Shown one piece after another: positions 12,648 through 23,512 of a stretch of DNA of 64,000 nucleotides. The stretch's first letter is position 1; every line of letters begins with the position of its first letter. The position numbers and the translations under genes are program-made. The notes beneath the pieces were generated by a model. It saw nothing but the letters and a program-made list of their open reading frames with translations. It had not been told where the DNA came from and made no database searches. This DNA comes from Paragyromitra xinjiangensis (taxonomy: Eukaryota > Ascomycota > Pezizomycetes > Pezizales > Discinaceae), in contig JBCAMK010000008.1 in NCBI GenBank assembly GCA_038503065.1, forward strand, positions 620,001-684,000, read 5' to 3'.

Positions 12648-14882
12648 ATGGCTTTGAACAATAATCTCTCGCACTTACCGTCCATGATGACTGCCTCCAG
12701 CTCTTCCATGACTGCTGGGCAGCCTCCTTCGGCCAACGGCAATACCCCCCGCTCTTCCACCCCCACAACCACCCAACCGCAGGCCTCACAAAACTTCTCC
12801 TCACTCGTTTCGACTATCTTAAAGACAAGCGGTAGGGAACCCCCCCCGCTTGTTGGCTCCTCCACTACTGTCATCGGCGATACTCTTTATGCTTTCGGTG
12901 GCCGTCTGCTTTCGCGGACAAAGCCGCAGTTAACATGCGACATGTATGCGCTGGATCTGATAACTCGAGTATGGGTGAAGCTTGAGACTAGGGGTGATAC
13001 CCCCCGCCCTAGATACTTTCACAGCATGTGCGCGCTGGGAGATACAAAGTTGGTCTGTTTCGGCGGCATGTCGCCAGCTACCAGCCAGCAAGGTGCTATG
13101 GGTATAAATATGAACGGTCCTGGAAGTAGCGCTATTTCACCTAGTGCAGACTCGCAGAATGAGGTCATGGTTATGTCTGACATTCACATATTTGATATCC
13201 CCTCCCAAACTTGGACCTTTATACCCGCCACCAACCCGCCAGAAGGGCGATACGCACATTGCGCAACCATTCTTCCAACGAGTGCCGCACTAACATCGAC
13301 AAACAGCGTAGCGGCTGGGGTTGTTGGCGGCTTGGGATTAGATGGGCATGGAGGTGCAGAGATGGTAATTGTGGGCGGACAGGATTCCGCGAATCACTAT
13401 ATCGAGGAAATCAACGTGTTTAACTTACGATCCTTGAAATGGCTACCACCGCGGGTGCTTGATAGATCTTGTGGGGCTTATAGGTCGGTTGTGGCTCCAT
13501 TAGGGAGGGCATTAACAACGTCTGCCATTGGTGCCGGTATGGGGCCTACTAGGGGTAGTCCGAGCATGGAGGAGAGTATGTCGTTGTCTGCCATCAACGG
13601 GAATACACCGCTCCAACCTGCATCAAGTGAGACGAATGCGATGCTGGTCTACTCCAATTATAATTTTTTGGACGTGAAATTGGAACTACAGATTCGGTTA
13701 CCCGATGGAAGTCTTACTGAGAAGCCTATGAATGGGCAGTTTTCACCTCCTGGTCTACGCTTTCCCAATGGTGGAGTGCTGGACGACCACTTCGTAGTGA
13801 GCGGAACCTACTTGACGAGCAGCAAGCAGGAATACGCACTCTGGGCCCTTAATCTCCGAACACTCATATGGTCTCGAATTGACGCTGGTCAGGTTTTCGC
13901 GCAGGGTTCATGGAACAGAGGTATTTTGTGGGGCAAACGAAATTCATTTTTGATTCTTGGAAATAAGAACCGCTCGCTTGTTGAAGATTACAATCACCGC
14001 CGCATCAATTTTACGCACGTCTGCATGGTTGAACTAGAAGCGTTCGGGCTTTACGAAAACCCGAGAATGAATTGCCATCCAGCGCTCCAACGTTTATATA
14101 CAAGATCTGCAATTGAGTTGGGTTGGATGGTTCTTGGGATGCCCGAGATGTCAGATATGGAATTCGTTGCTATTGGTGGTGAGCGTGTCCCCGTTAATTC
14201 TCGAATAGCCGCCCGTCGTTGGGGACCATACTTTGTGGAACTCCTAAATGCGGCGAATAAGGAGTTGCCGGCTTCTCCCAGCGGTATGAATAGTAGGTTG
14301 CATATGCCTATGCCTGTTGGGCAACAGCCAGTAGTCCATGAATCTGTTCCATGCACCACTGCAAATTTTAATCCGCTCGAACGCCCACGAACACTATTCC
14401 TCCCACACACGCAGGCTACTTTGTTAGCCCTTGTCCATTTTCTTTACACATCAACTCTGCCACCCCCGAACCACGCACATAGCACCCCTCAAGTTCTGTG
14501 CTCGCTCCTACAGATCGCGCGGCCGTACCGCATCGAAGGGCTTCTCGAAGCTGTCGTCGAGCGTCTGCACCAAGTACTAGACGGTAAGAACGCTGCAGCG
14601 GTTTTCAATGCGGCTGCCATGGCGGCTGGTGGTGGTGCAGCGATATACGGTGGGCTTGCAGCGCCAAGGAAAAGTGTTGACGGAGTAACCATGGGTAACG
14701 ATAATGTGGGCGACGCAGAGGCGTGGAGAGGTGGCGTTAGTAGCGTGATCGGATTGCAGAAAAGAGGGCTTAGGGGTCTGATGGAAGGACGAAGGATAAG
14801 AGAGCGCGCAAGAAGTATGGGAGGAGGGAGGCAGAGTGAAAGTGGGATGGTGCCAGGGACATTTGGTGTTGGCGTTAATTGA
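12648..14882 (+). CDS. kelch-repeat and BTB protein, Ral2/LZTR1-like
   Basis: The first ATG of the open frame is at 12648, giving 744 residues; the frame is open upstream to 12513 but without an ATG. After a Ser/Thr/Pro/Gln-rich leader, kelch-type units run from about residue 70 to 330 (GDTLYAFGG, DTKLVCFGG, AEMVIVGGQ, each followed by W-containing strands). A BTB-like domain follows from about residue 500 to 645 (EFVAIGGERVPVNSRIAARR, later FLPHTQATLLALVHFLYT and ICARPYRIEG-like helices), split by a Ser/Met/Pro-rich insert, then a Gly/Ala-rich tail. Kelch plus C-terminal BTB in one fungal protein of this size recalls fission-yeast Ral2, which works upstream of Ras1, and animal LZTR1, a cullin-3 adaptor for Ras. 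The Ras link is by family resemblance only. No intron is evident. Confidence 0.78.
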   Translation: MALNNNLSHLPSMMTASSSSMTAGQPPSANGNTPRSSTPTTTQPQASQNFSSLVSTILKTSGREPPPLVGSSTTVIGDTLYAFGGRLLSRTKPQLTCDMYALDLITRVWVKLETRGDTPRPRYFHSMCALGDTKLVCFGGMSPATSQQGAMGINMNGPGSSAISPSADSQNEVMVMSDIHIFDIPSQTWTFIPATNPPEGRYAHCATILPTSAALTSTNSVAAGVVGGLGLDGHGGAEMVIVGGQDSANHYIEEINVFNLRSLKWLPPRVLDRSCGAYRSVVAPLGRALTTSAIGAGMGPTRGSPSMEESMSLSAINGNTPLQPASSETNAMLVYSNYNFLDVKLELQIRLPDGSLTEKPMNGQFSPPGLRFPNGGVLDDHFVVSGTYLTSSKQEYALWALNLRTLIWSRIDAGQVFAQGSWNRGILWGKRNSFLILGNKNRSLVEDYNHRRINFTHVCMVELEAFGLYENPRMNCHPALQRLYTRSAIELGWMVLGMPEMSDMEFVAIGGERVPVNSRIAARRWGPYFVELLNAANKELPASPSGMNSRLHMPMPVGQQPVVHESVPCTTANFNPLERPRTLFLPHTQATLLALVHFLYTSTLPPPNHAHSTPQVLCSLLQIARPYRIEGLLEAVVERLHQVLDGKNAAAVFNAAAMAAGGGAAIYGGLAAPRKSVDGVTMGNDNVGDAEAWRGGVSSVIGLQKRGLRGLMEGRRIRERARSMGGGRQSESGMVPGTFGVGVN

Positions 14883-16638
14883 GAGTACCATAGGAACGGG
14901 GAAAGGTTTGCTACTGTGGCGCATAGTTATAGTGGTGCGATTTTACAACCACTACTTTCTATTTTTGGCTTGGGTACGGTGCGGTTGGGCACAAGTTAGG
15001 TCGTTGAGTCTAGTATCTAATTGTTGTCGCTGTTTTGGCCTAACAAGGCACGAGAAGCTAATTTCTTGGCTCGATTTTCCTTATCTGATTTTCCTTCATG
15101 TGTGTTGGCAATTATCTAGTTTAGGTTGCTTGTACATTTTCATAGCTGTTGGCGAAGATTATCCTTTTCAACCTGGTAAAACTCTTTCTCAATGAACCCC
15201 TGGTGTTCGTAACATACGACCTTATAAATACCTAACTAGTTCTACCTCCTTAAGTGGTGATTAAAGAGAATTGAAAGGGGGCTTGGCCGGTCAATATCCT
15301 AAAAAACTAGAGGGTATCCTTCTGTGACACAATAAAGTAGAATTTGTGGCTCCGAACGACTCTTTCTAACGTTGACGTGTGTGGTCGTATACGGTTAGTT
15401 GAAGCGGTATCAATGATTTTGTAAGACTGAGACCTTTAGGCTGGTTCCCGAGGCAAAGGAGCTCGGTCATTTCCGACTGAGCTCAGATGTAAATTGGATG
15501 GGGGAAAATTGTTGATGTAGCAGGCCTTGAATCATTGGTTGCCTTCTCTTGATCAGAGCTATTCTAGTATCATTACAGACTGTCACGTCACTCGGTATGA
15601 TTTGCCTATTATTATTGGGGTTCTGGCTCTCCGATACACCCTTTTGTCAAAAATTTCTTTGATACCTTATTTGCTCTGTTTCGTAGGACCCTGATCATCT
15701 AACAAGTATGTGGAGCTTGCTAACTGAAGAGAGATGTTCCTACGGTGAGAATTTTATTGGTGATAATCTGTTGATAAAGGGAATTCTCGCTCATTATCGA
15801 GTCATTACCCTTCCCCCTGCTCTGAGTTAAAAAAATTTGCCGATTTATTGATTGATTGGTTAATCCGTGAAGTATATGTTGGCAAATAGCGATTATAGAC
15901 TTTCGCTTAATTTCTGGTGAGCTTGAAGTAATTCATGAGTGAAAGTAGTATTTTCCAAAACCGCTTTCTTATTCGAAAAATTTCTCCAGTGAAGGCCATT
16001 ACACCATCACTATCAAGGAGCATGATAGACTGCCACGAATCAAATATCTACATCTAGTGCCGTGAAGTACGGTTCTCAGATTTTGTTTTCCAGCCACAGA
16101 GCTAACGGAACGACAGAAGGGGCGAAATGAAGAAAAGCTCCAAGGTACAAATGCGTCCGAATGAATAAGTTGCTGATACCGGGATAGGTTGAAAGATATG
16201 AATCAGATAACAACACCAGAACCTTCAAAAACGATTCCAAAACATGTATGTAGGATGGTACATAACAAGTTGAAAGACAAAAGGGTCATTAAGGCATTAC
16301 CTGTAAAGTAGTAGAGGAATAAAAAAAAAAAAGCGATAGCCGAGAGATGAATTATGCGTTAAGAATTTGATATGGAGACGTAAAAGTATGGGCCGCATTG
16401 GGAAATAACAATCTCGTCTCAAAATAAAAGGAACGATCAGCCCTTAATGCAATGAGCATTAAGGAGTAAAAAAAGAAGCGAAGGTAAAATAAACACGAAT
16501 GATGGCGCGGCCAAATCAACGACAAAGGGGAAAGAGCTCGTCTCCGATCCTAATATTTGCTTGGGTTACTGGGAAAAAAAACTAGAAATTCCTCCTAGTA
16601 TGAGGTTATGCAGTATAAGAAGACTTCAAATATGCCCA
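14883..16638. other. intergenic region between convergent genes
   Basis: About 1.75 kb of A+T-rich DNA lies between the 3' ends of the kelch gene (plus) and the AP180 gene (minus). It should hold both 3' UTRs. The open frame at 14836-15195 starts inside the kelch gene and is hydrophobic without a recognisable domain. I see no RNA gene or repeat apart from an A12 run near 16321. Confidence 0.5.
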
Positions 16639-19003
16639 CTAATTTCCTGACCAATCTGATCCCCCATTTGTTGTTTGTCCGGAATTGTTATTTCGCGGGA
16701 AAATTGGTATAGTCTCTAGGTTCTCCCAACCACCCATACTGCCAGTCTGCCCAGGGAAGTTCCCGTTCACCTGAGCATGCTGCTGCTGCGCCATGATAGA
16801 ATGTCGAAAAGGGTTCGTACCACCTGTTGTAACAGGAACTGATAGCGCAGCAGAACCAACGGAGGAACCTGTTGGTGTTGAACTAGCGAGATTACGGGCG
16901 AATGGATTAGTACCGGTTGGCATCGAGCGGACAGTCGGTTGCTGTGAGAGTGGCATGGCTTGTGGAGTAGATTGCGGGGCATATGCGGAAGTTGATTGTG
17001 TTGAGAGAGGGAATGCAGGAGCCGTGGCCATTAGACTAGTCGGTGAAGACTGGGGCACTGCCCGTGCGAAGGGATTCGTAGACTTCTGAACTTGAGGGGA
17101 AGGTGCATATGAGTTAAGTGGTTGATTTGAAACAACCGAGCCAGTCATCATCATTGACTGACGGAACGGATTGGTATCTGTTTGACCAGTAGAAAGAGTG
17201 AGGGTAGGAGAAAGGGTTTGAGGTTGGAATATTGGGGGTTGGGTAGGTTGAGCGAATTGTTGTGGAAGTGCTGGCATTGGGGGAGCAGATACGGCCGTCT
17301 GATCTGACGGTGTATATCCTCCAAAACCAGCACCGGTGAAGTTAGGTTGCATTTGCTGAGGTTGCTGAGGTAAAGTATTGGCTTGTAAGACGGGGGCTGG
17401 AATTTGCTGAGCCTGAGAGTAAGGATTTTGTGGTTGATATGCGATAGAGTATGGTAATGCTGTCTGCGCTGAAAATTGTTGTGGCACAACAAACGATTGC
17501 GGTACTCCCATGAAAGCTACATCAGGCTGCTGAGAATATTGATGTTGAATTTGAGTAATCTGTGTCTGTTGAGGTGCGTCTGACTGATTTCCGAACATAG
17601 GCGTCTGCTCTGATTCAATCGATTCGAAAAAGTCAATGAGATCTGGAGCTACAGCCCGTGGTTGAGTTGATTCAGGCGCAACAGTTGCGGGTATAGGGCT
17701 TGGGAGCCTTTGCGCGGCGGAGGTTTTCGATTGCTGTCCGGGCGGCGGGGAGTTCGGCTTAACAGAAGGGACCGGTTTCCCGGACCGTTTTGCCTCTTGG
17801 TTGGCGAGATAATTGCGCCTGTTCGAATCGAATTCGGGGTCGTGTAGATATTCCTCTAAGGAGGACGTTAGGCTTGTTGGCGCGTGCTTGAGGTTAGGAA
17901 TTTGAAGTCGAGTTGCTGTTTCTACCGCTCGGGCTTGCTGTAAAAATTCTACAACATCGGCAGTCTGCTTGGTAAACGTTTTGTAGATCTCTAAGCCTCT
18001 TTCCGCGTCGTAGCGAGACATTTCGAAGTAATGTTCTACAAGCGTAATTGTTACTGGTTAGTTGAAGTTCGGGATAAATCGTGGGAGGAATGCACATGCC
18101 CAAGACATTGATTACCCCTTCGTTTACGATATGGAACAAAACTAAGAGGTCCATCACCAACAACCTAAATGCCAATAGTGAAATTTCGTTATCGCTGTCC
18201 TCGTCCAAAAACTATAATTAGTTAGTAAAGCCATCACTCAAAGTGAGATTGACTTATGGTAGTTCTCTGATGTGAAGCGCTGCAACGAGAAAGAGTGATA
18301 TCCCTACCGTACACTTCAGCAACGCCCTAATTTGGGTCTGCACACACTCAACTTCCCTCAACAATCCCTTTTCTATACTGAGTTTTCTCAGCCTTCCCTC
18401 TCCGTTCCGGACATAGTCTGTTCGTACATCGCCGTAAGTTCTTGCTCTTTCAAGCAAGTATTGCGAATAATGTCGGATGTTTCTCCCCTGTTCCTGAGCT
18501 ATATCCGGCTCTGGTAAGCATTGGATTGGCAATTAGAATGAAACATCACAGAGCATACCATCTGAGTAGTGGCTGACAGTAATCAGCCGTGGATGTTTCC
18601 GAAGGTAACGAAGCGTCACTTCTTTCTCCCCCTCACGTATCATAAGATGAACAATGATTAAGGACTTAAAGACTATCTTTTGGATCCAACAAGATATATT
18701 AGCTAAAGCTCATTCAAATGCGTCAGACTCGAGCTAACCGTCCATGTTTGGTCTTTGACCCTATTATTAAGCGCCCGAAACACCTCCGCGATGCCTGCTT
18801 CTCCGGCATGGGTTGCAATGAGGATGTGTTCGACGTATTTTGATTTTGGAGCCGCAAGTTTCACTTTCGTCGCTCCCTGTTCTCAGCTGTCAGCATCAAG
18901 TCACGTCCCGCCGCTTATTTACATCTAACCCTCCTTTTCGATGCTGATTTGAAATCGGACGGAGCGGACATGCCTTCACCGATTTCTCAAAAGAGGTAGC
19001 CAT
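16639..19003 (-). CDS. AP180/CALM-type clathrin assembly adaptor (ANTH protein)
   Basis: Six exons on the minus strand: 19003-18974, 18876-18739, 18676-18559, 18498-18308, 18211-18100 and 18035-16639. They total 1,986 nt, exactly 661 residues plus stop, and every junction is phase-consistent with the conserved ANTH fold. Residues 1 to ~285 form the ANTH domain: MATSFEKSVK, GATKVKLAAPKSKYVEHIL (lipid-binding lysines), WTIVFKSLIIVHLMIREGEK, QGRNIRHYSQYL, NEGVINVLEHYFEMS. The rest is Gln/Pro-rich and disordered, with a clathrin-box-like LIDFF near residue 327 and four NPF motifs near 485, 517, 573 and 603 that would bind EH-domain proteins such as Ede1 or Pan1. This matches yeast Yap1801/Yap1802, which link PIP2-rich plasma membrane to clathrin and sort SNAREs. 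Introns 1 and 5 start with GC. Confidence 0.93.
18036..18099 (-). other. GC-AG intron 5 of the AP180 gene
   Basis: The intron begins GCATGT at 18099 and ends TGTAG at 18036 (64 nt). The join in phase 1 gives NEGVINVLEHYFEMS, a highly conserved ANTH segment. A GT three bases on would give the wrong frame. The donor hexamer is identical to that of intron 1. Confidence 0.75.
18877..18973 (-). other. GC-AG intron 1 of the AP180 gene
   Basis: The intron begins GCATGT at 18973 and ends AACAG at 18877 (97 nt). It joins MATSFEKSVK to GATKVKLAAPKSK in phase 0, which is the conserved start of the ANTH domain. The nearest GT (three bases downstream) would break the frame. Confidence 0.72.
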
Positions 19004-20679
19004 CTTTCCGTTGCCAAAATCTTCGACGTCTTTGCGCCGACGTCCCAAGTAGTAGATTTTCCCCACCTTGCTTATCCTTCAGTGGAACTCGCAACGGTTC
19101 GGCCTTTGATCACCGATGTTGCTGATTCCTCCGAGTAGTACTAGTCAGTGAAAATCGTGATGTACTTTGCTCTTTAGCTTACTGGCTCAATATTGCGATG
19201 TCCGGTGTTGAAAATAGAGCTACTTGATGGAATGCTGGTGAAGTAGCAAACGGAATGAGGGAAGGCTTGTGAGGAAAGCACTATTTCTCCGCCAACTGAT
19301 TGTAGCAACTTGTTAGGCTCTAAGGTGCTAAAAAAATGTGCGACGCCTGCTGTTCCCCTCTTGAGATCCGGTGATCATAGGCGGGGAGCACTGATGTGGC
19401 AGATTCTCGTTTGCGGAAAAATGGCTCCTGTCACTCTTCACAACCTCTTAGAGCTTTCGTCGCAGTGTAACTGTAGGTAGCCGGTAGGAGTGGTGGTGTT
19501 TAAAGGCGACTTTGTTGTAGTGGAATTTGGATATTTGGGATGATGTTGGTTTCCGATAGTAGGGGTTGCTTGGGTCCAGTGGTTTCTCTCACGGAAAGAT
19601 ACCCTTGTGTTACAGAAACATAATAGAAATTCTGCCAACATAAATGAGCAAAAAAGATATAAATACTTCTGGGGATTATTTTACTAGATGGATTGAAGTA
19701 AAAAAAGGGGGAAATTGATACGAGAATGGCCGAGTTGTATCAAGTTGGAACAGATTCTACGTTGGATCAGGAGTTTTTTGACATGAACTAGTTTGTTAGC
19801 CACAGGGGCGGCTGGGGATAGGAATAAATGCACAGCTTTGTCACACGGATTGCCACAAAATTTATGACTTGATATTAGGATTATGGCAGTGTATTGTGGC
19901 AACGCTGATGATCACTCTGCAGGGTTCCTGCAATGTGAACCACCCTCAACTGTAAGAAAAAACCGCTGAGAAATAGGTCGAAACAAGTCCTCCCGCTTCT
20001 ACCTATGTTTCATGGCTGCACCCTTTTTCTCTCGCAAAAGATATACTGAGTCAAAGGATATTCTTGCCCAGGACTCCACCTAGTCTGCGATGTAATACTT
20101 CGGTAAAGGCTAAAAGAAGGCAAAGACGGGACTACTCAAAAGACTACGAACAAATTAAAATGAATTAAGCCTATGAAAATTTGGTATTTTGCTAGATTAT
20201 GGTTGGTTACAATTACTCTTCAGTCATATATCCTTCAAGATTGAGATCAGAGATGCCATTACAGCGTCCGATTGTGTAACAAGGTGTTGTGTGCTCGAAC
20301 GCCTATTTCATGGTAAACACCAAAAAGCCTGGAGGACCCTTCGGCCAGCCTGCATCATGAATGCAAGCGGAGAGTACCTCCAGGAATTGTGGGAAACCCG
20401 AATCATAAACTACACGCCAGGCTTTCATCATCTAGAACGAATCGTTAGCTACTGTAGGCGGGAGGTAGGGTGGGGCAGTTGGAGCGTACTTGATAAAACT
20501 TGGAAGGATGAAGAGAAAAGATGGGGGGTGGGGAAATCCAGTATATTTATAGTTGGGGTTACGCAGCGATTACCCGGCCACCAGCGGCGAATTCTTCAAA
20601 AGCCAAGCCAAGGAAAGTCGAAAGAACTGCTCTCATGAAGCCCCATCAACTTCTTCTATGGACAATTGACTCGCGGAAA
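19004..20679. other. intergenic region between divergent genes
   Basis: About 1.7 kb separates the AP180 start (minus) from the small mitochondrial gene (plus). It should contain both promoters. An open frame at 20189-20638 has no recognisable domain and overlaps the likely leader of the next gene. In-frame ATGs at 20521 and 20635 lie upstream of the start chosen for that gene. I see no repeat or RNA gene. Confidence 0.5.
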
Positions 20680-21422
20680 ATGTCAGCACAAGTTTGCCTG
20701 TCACGCATATGCTTCCGCTGCCGCATATATATATCCACTTCAAGGTTCAATTTCTCAGCTCTTAGTGGCGATCACTTGCGACGGTTCTGGAGTAATGGTC
20801 GAGGCAAGCCGGTTATCAACTCGATCACAGTTTCCTCACAATACAGAGTCTTTTCGTCAAAGGGACCAAGCTCGGACGAAATTGTGGAAAAGTGTACAGC
20901 CTCTAACGAACAACCTACGCTAACTGGTCAGCAATTAGGCAATTGGGCAAAGTCTGAGGAAATTCAACGAAGTCACCATACTCCGCTGATTGCCGGCTCC
21001 ATAGCCAATCTGGATGCAAAGTCATTTCTCGCCAGCACAAAGCCTCGAGAAAAGAAATTAGTGGGAGCCGGGACGGATGGTTCACCGCTCTCGACTAGTG
21101 CAGAAAAGGCGGATCAACAATTTTTCAAGAATTATAACTTACTACTGTCTGACACAAATCGTGATATGGAAACGGAGTTCGAAAATCGCGAGCAGGCCGG
21201 GTGGGTTATAGAAGAATCGAAGAAACAAGAGGCCTTCAAACGGATGCCAGTGTCTGGAAATCATAAATCGGTTTGTCGAATCACCTCTTAGGAACCTTTA
21301 TCGATAATGGATACTTTTGTCTGACTCCAAAACGAATGTAGAATTTATATCCTCCAGGACCCGTTGAGCTGCCGCCTGAACTTAAGAGCGTAGCTTTAAA
21401 GTGTGACTTTTCCCTTTTTTAA
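20680..21422 (+). CDS. small mitochondrially targeted protein of unknown function
   Basis: Exon 1 is 20680-21270 and exon 2 is 21342-21422, with a 71-nt intron (donor GTTTGT, CTGAC branch box, acceptor TGTAG). The product is 223 residues. The ATG at 20680 (A at -3) opens an Arg/Ser-rich, acid-free leader ending near residue 57 in YRVFSS, a typical matrix-protease site. The middle is Ser/Thr-rich and the C-terminal ~75 residues look conserved: a Phe/Tyr/Asp patch, TEFENREQAGWVIEES, then NLYPPGPVELPPELKS after the splice. I do not recognise the family. Its stop is 25 bp before the AspRS ATG. An alternative last splice (donor GTAGCT at about 21391, acceptor GCAG near 21434) would replace the last residues. 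ATGs at 20635 and 20521 are alternative starts. Confidence 0.6.
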
Positions 21423-21447
21423 GTTCTTTAGCAGGCTGAGATTGACC

Positions 21448-23512
21448 ATGCTAGTTAAATTCCCTCCGGCAACTCATCGTGTGCAGGAACTCAATGAGTC
21501 CCTTGTTGGACAGGATGTAATTTTGCATGGGTTTCTAACTCCACCTCGGGTTATCAATAAGAAGCTCATGTTCACAAACCTTTTCGACTTCCACTCTGGG
21601 CCTAGCGTTTCGATTCAGGTCGTTTCAAACATGTTTTCGGACCCCGACTCACCCGATCTTGAGGCAGCACATGAAAAACTGCTGTCGCTTTCACCATTCA
21701 CTCCTGTAGCCGTTAGTGGCCGAGTCGTTAGACGCGAATCTACGCGGAGGCATAAGGACGAAACAGTGGAGTCAAAAACGAATACCTCGAAATCATTCGT
21801 GAAGCGAGAGTTCACATCACGGCGGCCGACTGGAGAAATTTTAGAAAATGCCTCTACGTACTTGGAGCTCCATCTCCAGAAAATCAGCGCTCTCAACTCA
21901 GTCGCGAAGGATTTAATATACACCCCGGATACTGTTTTTTCTCCTGAGGAACGCCATCTCCAGCTTCGAACGCATTCACCACTCTTCTCAGCACTTCGGC
22001 TCCGTGCTAAAGCTGCCTCAATTTGCCGCGATCAACTTGAAAACTCCGATTTCTTAGAGGTCGAGACCCCGCTACTATTCAAATCTACACCCGAGGGTGC
22101 TCGTGAATTCTTAGTTCCTACTCGTAGTAGGGAAAATGGGGGGGGGATGTGCTATGCCCTACCTCAATCTCCACAGCAGTACAAGCAGATCCTGATGGCA
22201 AGCGGTGTGGCCCGGTATTTCCAGCTCGCAAGGTGTTTCAGAGACGAGGATTTGCGGGCAGACAGGCAGCCAGAATTCACGCAGTTAGATCTAGAGATGT
22301 CGTTCGCCACTGGAGACGAGGTGATCCATGTTATTGAGGATCTGCTCAGGAGGCTGTGGAAGGAAATATTGCAGGTGGAGGTAGAAGGAGAATTTCAAAG
22401 GATGACATGGTGGTATGCGATGAAATTTTACGGGAGTGATAAGCCTGATCTAAGGTTTCGTAAGACAAAGGTTTGTGTTACCTCAATCCATAAGTTTTTT
22501 GTGCTTCTTGAAGAATTGCTAACTAGCGACTGCGTAGATCAATGAAATCTCTAGCATTGTGTCTCATTTACTAAGGAGTAAGGATGATCACATCGAGGCC
22601 TTTTCGTTTGCGCTAGACAAACGGTGTTCGCCAGGGGACATCCAGAAACTTCACGAAGATTTTAAGGCTGAGTTTCGAGGCGAGGGCGAAGATCATTTTC
22701 TATCCTACATTGCTGGCGATCCTTCCACTATAGACGAAAATTTGATACAAGCGAAACTGGGCGAAGTAGAGTTGGCGCACATAAACAAGGAAATTTGGGC
22801 TCTACCTAGTTCCATTGTAGTAATCAATTCTAGAAAGGGTAATTGGACGGTATGTAGCTGGAAGAAATAATTATCTTGCGCGACAATGCTGATTGCTAAA
22901 ATCTGACATTAGGGCGGAAACACGAAGCTCGGTCTTCTTAGAACAGCTATGACCAACAAGGCTCGGAGTAAGAATCTTGTTAGGACACCGGAAAAGCCGG
23001 AATTTGTCTGGATAATAGACTTTCCACTTTTCTCACCGAGCTCGGATTCGGAACCGGGCCAAAGCGGAACTGCAGGGCTTTCATCGACTCATCATCCTTT
23101 CACAGCTCCACATCCAAAGGATATTTGGCTGTTGCCCTCATCACCCGAGAAAGTTAGAGGCGAGCACTATGACATCGTAGTGAATGGTATCGAACTCGGA
23201 GGGGGTAGTCGCAGAATTCATGATGCGGCCCTGCAGGGTTATATACTGAAGCAGGTCTTGAAAGTTCATCCGTCACGTATCAGCCAATTCGATCATCTCT
23301 TGAAGGTTTTGAACAGCGGCTGTCCTCCTCATGCTGGTATTGCATTGGGATTTGACAGGTTGGTAGCTATATTGCAGGGCACCGACTCGGTCAGGGACGT
23401 TATAGCGTTTCCGAAGAGTGCTAAAGGTGCGGACTTGCTCGTTGGGAGTCCAAGCCTGGTTAGTGATGATGATCTGAAACCCTATCACCTGCAAAGGCGA
23501 GGTACTGTATAA
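21448..23512 (+). CDS. MSD1: mitochondrial aspartyl-tRNA synthetase
   Basis: Three exons, 21448-22470, 22538-22849 and 22913-23512, with introns of 67 and 63 nt (donors GTTTGT and GTATGT). The exons are phase-clean and give 644 residues, close to yeast Msd1 (658). An N-terminal OB-fold anticodon-binding domain (residues ~1-150) has a Ser/Lys/Thr-rich insert. The class II core follows: motif 1 near 200 (FLEVETPLLFKSTPEGA), the QSPQ loop, motif 2 near 261-283 (RCFRDEDLRADRQPEFTQLDLE) and motif 3 near 586 (GIALGFDRLVAIL). A GAD-like insert lies between motifs 2 and 3, as in the bacterial/mitochondrial type. It charges mitochondrial tRNA-Asp. The first ATG of the frame leaves no clear targeting peptide, whereas the gene just upstream has one, so an unseen upstream exon or splice is possible. 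Confidence 0.93.

Noticed and set aside
14836..15195. 119-codon hydrophobic frame after the kelch gene
   Set aside because: It starts within the kelch gene in another frame, continues into T-rich 3' flank and has no domain.
20189..20638. 149-codon frame upstream of the small mitochondrial gene
   Set aside because: No recognisable motif and no mitochondrial leader; it overlaps the likely promoter and leader of the supported gene.
21391..21448. Direct in-frame fusion of the small protein to AspRS by a 34-nt intron
   Set aside because: A GTGTGA donor to GCAG acceptor would join the frames, but 34 nt is too short for a normal fungal intron and leaves no room for a branch point. The possible link is kept only as a hypothesis.
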